From NCBI GenBank assembly GCA_002633005.1, contig NMRA01000817.1, positions 23,518-87,517 of the forward strand: 64,000 nucleotides of DNA, in the 5' to 3' direction. Under the pieces are notes generated by a model. That model did not search any database and was not told the DNA's origin. It saw only the letters and a list, made by a program, of their open reading frames with translations. Positions 59,101 through 64,000 of the stretch are shown here, piece after piece; the first letter of the stretch is position 1, and each line of letters opens with the position of its first letter. A program made the position numbers and the translations under genes. This DNA comes from Phoronis australis. Its lineage: Eukaryota; Phoronida; Phoronidae.

Positions 59101-62100
59101 TTATTACTTCTGGTGTCCAAATAGTGGATCGTGTAGTCGGAAATTTTCCTCTTACAAGTCCACTCCCAGTCAACTTTTTGTCACAAATTCAGTTTTGTGG
59201 AGCACCTATTATTTGCAAAAACGAAAAAGTTGTTGTTGATTTATGCATTTATTAACACAAAATTTACAAACAGTTTTAAGTATGAAATGTCAAAGTCACC
59301 AAAACAATGACTTTCCATTTACACTCCCCCTTTTCCGAATAAACGTCTTGCCTTGTATTTGGTATTACTAAAACGCCTGGCAATTTTCATTTTACGCGCC
59401 CATGGGCTTACATGTATCTTCGGAATTCCCAGTACGAGCTGCTGAATCAAGGTGAGCCAACCAAACCGTTGTATTGAGGACGCAGCCAACTATTGACAGA
59501 GGAGCATGTAATTTAAAGCTATTCCTGTCATTCTCACTAAATACTGGTCACTTCTCAGCGTGCTCACTTGAAATTATGTAGGGCTTTCTAGAAATGACCA
59601 AATCTGGCAAGTTTTTGAACACCGTATCTCAAAAATGGCTGATTGCGTTCATATGAAACTTTTAGCTATCATGGTTTGTGCATTGTTCTCCAGAATCCTG
59701 TTAGGTATTGTTTTTAAAGTGTTCCATTTTTGCATGAGAGTTATCAAAAGACAAAACAATTATGATGTTATGAAAAAATTTAAAAGTAGTATAAAAGGAA
59801 AATGAAATGATAATTTAGAAAACTGTAACCGCGTTTTTTGGGCTTCGTCATGAACGTCGAAATTTTGTTATTGATGCGGTTGGTTTGCGTTGGATGTACC
59901 TTTCTATTTTGCTAAATCTCATTTTGAAAAATACCTGGTCCCGTGACCTAACTACCTACAGATTGGTATAGAAGTAAACATCAAATTCAACAGGCATTCT
60001 ACTTTCATTGAAATAACTTTACTCAGAGTTAAAACCTGTAGTTTTAAAGACTATTTGGCTGCGTGTCAGAAGGTTCATTGATCCGAAAGTGCGATAGTCC
60101 GAACTATCACAATAATATTACTAAATAAAAAGGCCCTATAGTCCGAAGCTCCGAAAAGTCCGGAGATTCGATTTTTTCGAAAATCATCAAAACCTAGAGG
60201 TCTCTATTGGCCAAATGTTTTGCGATCCGATGGTTTTGTAGTCCGAAGGTTGTATAGAAACGACTATAGTGCCTTCAGACTATATAGAGACACTGAGTTT
60301 TGTTGTCGGACAAGAGAAACTTGGGACAGCAGAACATTTGGACTATAGGAACATCGGACTATAGAACCTTCGCACCATAGAACTTTTGGACTATAGAGAT
60401 GGACCCTAATGCTCATACTTGTAATTAAGGTCCTACAAAACCTTAACTACTTCCTTATCATTGCAAACTGGCAACTTGACCTGTCCCTGGCTCTAAAAAT
60501 GCAATGTGTATGTTGTGCATTCTTGTATGCTGGGTGGTTAGAGCAACAGTGGTTGAAGGGCGTGCGTGACAATTTTCTCAGGCCTTTGAAGAGCACCATA
60601 AAACTTGGTGGAAATTTGTTGAAGAGTACAAGGCTTTGGTGGCGCGTATACAAAAGAGATACGGCATCAAGAAGGCGTCAACACCCTTCGCCATCAAGGA
60701 TGTTAAGGAATACATGCAACGGAAACACAGTAAGTGCATGCAGAGATCTTTACACTATGTATAGTCAAGCTAACAACAGGCATTAGACATTTACATGGTC
60801 GATTAAAATGATCCCCTCGTGCAAAATATTAGATATTAACCAATTATTTATAACTAAACCGTGTTTGAATTTTTACTTGATTGCGTGTGCTCGCACTTCA
60901 TTTATTTTTTATGGTTTTCAAAATCTGTCGTTAAAACCACAGTCATTTCAGTATACCTTAGTTTTGTGTTGTACGTCAAGCCTTGTTAATTAATTAATTC
61001 TTAACTAGTACTGTTAATAAGATGTTTCCAATGGTTATGTGCGTATACCCTATTAGGCGATTGTTTGTAGTCGAAAAGTTTTGTATATTTTTGTTTATTC
61101 TTGTTTGTTCTCCAAAATAAAATGTTGTTCTTGTAGTAATCTTAAACGTGTCAAAATCTAAGTTATCTTTTATATGTCTAGGGAGACTTGATTTTCAGGT
61201 ATGATGTATTATTAAACAAAAGTTCAATCGCAAATAGTAATCATGACATATGTATGTAGTATTTGACTATTATTTTATAGACTATGAGCAAGTGTTTGAC
61301 GACATGAGCCGAGGTAGTGGCAAGCTCGCCAAAGGATGCCTGCCAGAGTTCTTCAGAAAATGCAGCCTTTATCCTTTGGAGAGGGAAATTGAAGAGTCTT
61401 TCAAAGCAGTCTTTAACGGTGAGCGACACTTGGCACTGACACTCTTGTCCTTCCAATTTTAGCTTTCGTTTGCTGTTTGGGAGCAAATGTGAGTTTTGCC
61501 CTCGCATTTTCTGAACTTATCCGCATGTTTTACTTGATACCCTAAAGCAAGTAGCATTGCCTGCCTGATGCGCCTTGCATGTTCTTGTTAAGGCAGTGTG
61601 TATTTGAAATGAGAAAAGTTTTAGGCCTCTCCGTTGTCACTTTCATGTAGCAACGGTGGGAGCTTTTTCCCACAGTACGCCACCTTGCGGTGACTAGCTT
61701 CCTCTTCTCGTTTCTTTAGTAATAAAGAGGACCCAATCTTTTTTATAACCCTATGGTGAATATCGATTCTATCAATGCTGAAGACAGCAGAAAATCAGTT
61801 CGTCATGTCTTTTCTTTACAGGCTGCGGTACTCGTGCAGAAGTGGTCTTTATGTTGGACTGCTCGGCCAGTGTTGGTCAGTTCAACTTTAAGAGCATGAT
61901 GACGTTTGTGAAAGACATGGTGCGACACTTTGAGCTGAATGACTCAGCGGTCAGAATAGGGGTCATTCCCTTCAACGATGACGTATTTAGTGTTATTGGT
62001 ATAGACTCTTATGACAGCCGTGACATGCTGTTTGCGGAAATAGGTAACACCATCTTTTGAGCAACTCTGTTGCCAGAGGCCATTAACTTGGAGCCTCGGG

Positions 62101-63507
62101 TCTGATCGTGTGCTCAAGAATTGGCCACCATTCAAACAATTTTAGAAATCTGTGTTCGCATCATGCGGCGTCCAAGTTCCGATTCTGATTCTGACTCTAT
62201 TTTTAAGTCAAAGCTTAGACCCCGGGCCCGGCAGATGACCTGCACTATTTCATAAATTATTATGATAGAGTTCTCCGGTATAAGTGGCCGAAATATTTTC
62301 CAAAATTTTCAGAAGACTTGTTCTGAAACTGATTTCTTTAACCCTTTCATCGATGTGTGGAATAAATATTTGCTTCATAGTTCAAAGTTAATGAAAACTT
62401 CTTTTACTTTGTTTGTGGTAGACGCCCTTAAATACAAAGGCGGATTGACGCGGACAGACAGCGCCATCAAGGAAATGCGTCAGATGCTGTCAAACGCCCG
62501 ACCGAACTGCCCCCTGGTTGGCATTGTCATAACTGATGGTCAGTCATATCACACGAACAAAACCACGAAGGAAGCCGCCTTGGCGAAACAAGAAGGAGTT
62601 CAGATGTTTGCTGTGGGTAAGCAGTTGGCAGGTGGCGCTGGAAACCATTACTCGGATAGATCAGGCTTGAACTTTAAAGTGCATATCATCATATTCAGCA
62701 GGCTTAAAATGTAAATCTAGTTAGGCCTTTTACTCTCTTAAAATTGGTCTCGTAATATTACTTACCGTGATTGGATTATTTTTCTGTTACCACAAGAACA
62801 TCGAAATGGTCAGTTACTCAAACACTGAGCGCTTTAGAGTTTTTTAGGGTTGGCCAATCCTAATTCTAAAAGGAGGCATGCAAGAATTGCGTGACCTTTT
62901 TGTGACTATGTCGGTACCTAGAATTATTTCCCCAACATGGACTGGTCGATTGAAATCTCTTCTGACTTGTGATTCGTCTTGAAAATGACGACATGTAACC
63001 TGGCAACCACTAAGCGGGGCTCCGGTTGTTATCGGCTTGACGAATAAGTTGGTGTCGCTGCAGGACTTAGCTTTCAGTGGTCACTTCAATGACCTATCCA
63101 TAAGGTAACGACAACACCTCTGTAACAGGTCACTAGAAACGTGTGTGTTTTGATGAAAGAGCTTCAACAAACTATACTGAAGTGTTGTCTGGGAGACAAT
63201 TCCTTTAACTCTGGTCAGTTTTGTGCGTTTTTATGCGTGCTTCATTGTTCTCGATTACCCAGTAGTGGAAAGGCGGCAGTGTAGCCTGTATCAACTCATT
63301 TGTGTTTGGTGAGTTTGCGTATTATTTCTTGCTGAAGTCGTCAGCGTTTCATTTTAAGTATTTCTTCCGTTATTACAGGTGTTGGTCAGAATATCGACAA
63401 AGAAGAATTAGTTGCTATTGCGTCCGATCCTAGTTTTGTTCACACCGTCTACTCGTATCACGCTCTCCACAAGGTAAAGAACGCTGTGACGTCGCAAACT
63501 TGCCTGA
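40969..63507 (+). CDS. Large IQ-motif protein, in frame with a VWA domain; 3' partial, 21 exons
   Basis: Exons: 40969-41103, 43229-43341, 45381-45963, 46816-47005, 47373-47472, 49099-49203, 50412-50447, 52559-52630, 53176-53322, 53798-53863, 54401-55498, 56400-56441, 56797-56841, 57158-57196, 58219-58317, 58896-59010, 60582-60729, 61281-61418, 61822-62043, 62422-62616, 63379-63507. All have GT/AG borders and every phase agrees, giving about 1,272 residues with no stop; the gene runs off the window. The start ATG follows an in-frame stop at 40942. Residues 1 to about 950 are Ser/Arg/Pro-rich and look disordered, with recurring R-P-x-S-A motifs. An IQ motif (CIQRYIRGWLVR, about residue 977) suggests calmodulin or light-chain binding. 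A conserved-looking acidic/aromatic block follows, then a full VWA domain. Function is unknown; RPxSA-rich IQ proteins are often cytoskeletal or ciliary (weak inference). The VWA part could belong to a separate gene. Confidence 0.72.
45381..45963 (+). CDS. Exon 3 of the IQ gene, 583 bp, low-complexity Ser-rich
   Basis: Acceptor TTTCTTTCAG, donor GTAAAA. It encodes a hydrophilic stretch with one more ordered-looking island, KVWLQEAKNFERQY, then a Ser-rich segment (SSSSNSLSG) and GGQMRRSHTESQLSKKR. Phase 2 in, 0 out. Reading past the donor meets a stop 36 bases later. Confidence 0.8.
47912..48066. mobile_element. Short interspersed element, GTGGCGGATT...CTCAAAATCCTGG (copy 2)
   Basis: Same order of blocks as 23286-23411: GGCGGATTT, a G-run, ATTCCATTTGGCAGT, AATACTCTGCCCTG and CTCAAAATCCTGG. 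This copy has longer G and C runs. It lies in intron 5 of the IQ gene. Confidence 0.7.
48640..49000. repeat. Diverged interspersed repeat, related to 59620-59850
   Basis: 48695-48800 (TGTTCCACTTTTTCACG, GCTATCAAAACACGA, TTATTATGATTTT) parallels 59725-59815 (TGTTCCATTTTTGCATG, GTTATCAAAAGACAA) in the same orientation. 48950-48975 in reverse complement (CTCAAAAATGGCTGATTG) equals the 59629 block. The first locus therefore combines direct and inverted parts of the family. Confidence 0.6.
50199..50340 (+). repeat. Tandem repeat, 42-bp unit, about 3.5 copies
   Basis: Units share TAATAATGACC, GTCAGGTCCCTATT and GCTGTGAG. Copies differ at a few bases, and the last has a small insertion. It lies in intron 6 of the IQ gene, just before exon 7. 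Confidence 0.92.
51343..51362. repeat. Perfect GGGGGCTCG hairpin
   Basis: GGGGGCTCG, two bases, then CGAGCCCCC: a perfect 9-bp stem. It sits in a G/C-rich patch ending GAGCCCCCCTGGG and may be part of a G-rich miniature element. Confidence 0.6.
51560..51785 (+). repeat. Tandem repeat, about 42-bp unit, about 5.5 copies
   Basis: Each unit contains GCAACATTAGTGTAGCGAGG followed by CAGTGGTGCACTG, with small variation. It lies in intron 7 of the IQ gene. Confidence 0.93.
52714..52889. repeat. Poly-C tract with 148-N assembly gap
   Basis: Runs of C flank 148 N at 52728-52875. Frames crossing the gap are artefacts. It lies in intron 8 of the IQ gene, 84 bp or more from any exon, so the gene model is not affected. 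Confidence 0.95.
54401..55498 (+). CDS. Large exon 11 of the IQ gene with RPQSA repeats
   Basis: 1,098 bp, phase 2 on both sides, acceptor TAATTTCTAG, donor GTAAGC. It encodes 366 residues with no stop. Early on it carries tandem 12-residue repeats of the type SERPQSASSQDR. Later, RPQSAPSVKHG recurs before a short helix-forming segment (CVQECLKTLENIQKSLKAY) and a more ordered tail around VKEVNGEIIKTVTVGEQ and GESVIFTDNNGQVQAQ. The correct frame is fixed by the splice phases on both sides; another frame is also open over the repeat and is a shadow. Confidence 0.85.
54474..54636 (+). repeat. 36-bp coding tandem repeat (12 residues), about 4.5 copies
   Basis: Unit core AGAGACCCCAATCGGCAAGT. In the gene frame it encodes ERPQSASSQDRS with variants (RPLSANSQDGS, RPQSASAQDCS, RPRSASSQDRC). 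It is a length-variable candidate within exon 11. Confidence 0.93.
58896..59010 (+). CDS. IQ-motif exon
   Basis: Acceptor ATTTTTGTAG, donor GTAACT; phase 2 in, 0 out, which ends the run of 2-2 exons. It encodes a basic helix, MRIEKIKRRKAATCIQRYIR, continuing GWLVRTAFKNMIKK. The IQxxxRGxxxR pattern is complete (IQRYIRGWLVR), as in calmodulin- or myosin-light-chain-binding IQ motifs. Confidence 0.85.
59620..59850. repeat. Interspersed repeat, partner of 48640-49000
   Basis: Contains CTCAAAAATGGCTGATTG, TGTTCCATTTTTGCATG and GTTATCAAAAGACAA in order. These blocks also occur, partly inverted, at 48640-49000. No coding capacity. Confidence 0.6.
60081..60405. repeat. Cluster of TATAGTCCGAA / TTCGGACTATA inverted motifs
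   Basis: More than a dozen variants of TAGTCCGAA and its complement (GGACTATAG) lie in 320 bp, switching orientation near the middle: TAGTCCGAA forms dominate left of about 60250 and GGACTATAG forms dominate right of it. The transcript would fold into an extended imperfect hairpin. Confidence 0.75.
60582..60729 (+). CDS. Exon 17 of the IQ gene, aromatic/charged block
   Basis: 148 bp, phase 0 in, 1 out, acceptor TTTTCTCAG, donor GTAAGT. It encodes EEHHKTWWKFVEEYKALV and then RIQKRYGIKK, an alpha-helical, probably ordered region after the IQ helix. No named domain recognised. Confidence 0.78.
61281..61418 (+). CDS. Exon 18 of the IQ gene, last exon before the VWA exons
   Basis: 138 bp, phase 1-1, acceptor TATTTTATAG, donor GTGAGC. 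It encodes YEQVFDDMSRGSG, then LAKGCLPEFFRKC and EIEESFKAVFNG. The helix-loop-helix feel is loosely EF-hand-like, without a clear calcium loop. If the donor is not used, a stop follows 14 codons on and AATAAA lies at about 61721, so this could be a terminal exon in some transcripts. Confidence 0.75.
61822..63507 (+). CDS. von Willebrand factor A domain, three exons
   Basis: Exons 61822-62043, 62422-62616 and 63379-63507, all phase 1-1. Together they give one complete VWA fold: strand plus MIDAS motif VVFMLDCSASVG (DxSxS), a middle threonine in GGLTRTDSAI, the second MIDAS aspartate in IVITDGQS, and the last strand/helix from MFAVGVGQNID to VYSYHAL. This class is usual in extracellular matrix and adhesion proteins (matrilin/collagen VI type). 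Incoming phase and frame match the IQ gene exon at 61281-61418, so I join them, but I find no signal peptide and a separate gene with an unseen first exon is possible. The protein continues past the window. Confidence 0.85.
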
Positions 63508-64000
63508 GTAAGTGTTATTCCTGAAGTGTACCGAACGTTCAGTAGGTGCTACTCCACTGCGCCATAGGTATAAAGTTATGCGGGGGTGCCTGGGGCGCAG
63601 TGTAAAACTGGGTTCCTATCATGGTAGCTTAAGAAATTATACGTGTAACATCTCATGTTACTTTAAAGTCCTTCTTGCAAACTGCCCATGTGGTTCCAGT
63701 ATCCGAACAAACTTATTACATAAATTCTTATTTTCGACACCCTTTCTTTATATTTTTTCGCCTTTCTTGCCAAAAAGCGATTTTTTAACAGTATTTGACC
63801 CTTCTCTCTGAGCGTATGATTACCGGGTGTCATCGGTTATTTCCGTACCCACATTTCCGGCTCATCAGTTCAGGAACTTGTCCTGAACGCCGCCATTTTT
63901 TCCTTGTAACTGAATGTGCTATGGCTTGCTCGAAAAGTCTTCATTATTTTGTTTTATTAGTAATACATCGTGATTCGTTTGCATATGTAGTGTATTTATA
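63508..64000. other. Intron after the third VWA exon
   Basis: Starts at donor GTAAGT. No further exon is evident before the window ends. A 99-residue frame at 63512-63811 has no protein-like features. Confidence 0.6.

Noticed and set aside
61600-61660. Signal-peptide exon MRKVLGLSVVTF for a separate VWA gene
   Set aside because: It hits a stop at once, and no donor gives the phase 1 needed by the VWA exon. A separate gene is still possible but not through this ORF.

Overview
Draft-assembly contig from an animal nuclear genome. Coding sequence is sparse, AT-rich introns run to several kb, splice sites are canonical GT/AG, and there are microsatellites, a minisatellite, several inverted-repeat transposons, decayed retrotransposons and two runs of N beside low-complexity tracts. 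Exon sizes shared with vertebrate HPRT, a hemichordate- or amphioxus-like gene style and dense miniature elements suggest a marine invertebrate, perhaps an invertebrate deuterostome. I cannot name the species.

Layout. (1) 1.4-17.6 kb, + strand: hypoxanthine-guanine phosphoribosyltransferase (HPRT), exons 2 to last; exon 1 is not identified. Four exons (107, 184, 66 and 77 bp) have exactly the sizes of human exons 2, 3, 4 and 8, while human exons 5-6-7 are fused into one. Its introns hold a 2.26-kb element with perfect 25-bp inverted ends, a 1.42-kb element with 24-bp inverted ends, a hAT-like element with a perfect 8-bp target duplication, a decayed Gypsy-type integrase tail, and an 89-bp repeat that duplicates the exon 3 splice acceptor. 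(2) 19.1-19.7 kb, - strand: an unrecognised 200-residue ORF. (3) 21.8-22.8 kb: a 29-bp minisatellite with a four-unit higher-order repeat. (4) 23.7-25.8 kb: a decayed LINE with endonuclease and reverse transcriptase remnants. (5) 30.2-31.5 kb, + strand: an intronless sulfotransferase-like membrane-anchored protein. (6) 31.5-40.9 kb: gene-poor, with repeats. (7) 41.0 kb to beyond 63.5 kb, + strand: a large gene of at least 21 coding exons that I joined by splice phase. It encodes a long disordered protein with recurring R-P-x-S-A motifs, then an IQ calmodulin-binding motif, and then, in frame, a complete von Willebrand factor A domain.

The genes show no shared pathway. The most interesting object is the last gene: ten consecutive exons are all phase 2-2, several end on the same RPxSA(R) motif, and these are followed by phase 1-1 exons carrying the VWA domain. 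It is either a new domain fusion or two closely abutting genes.
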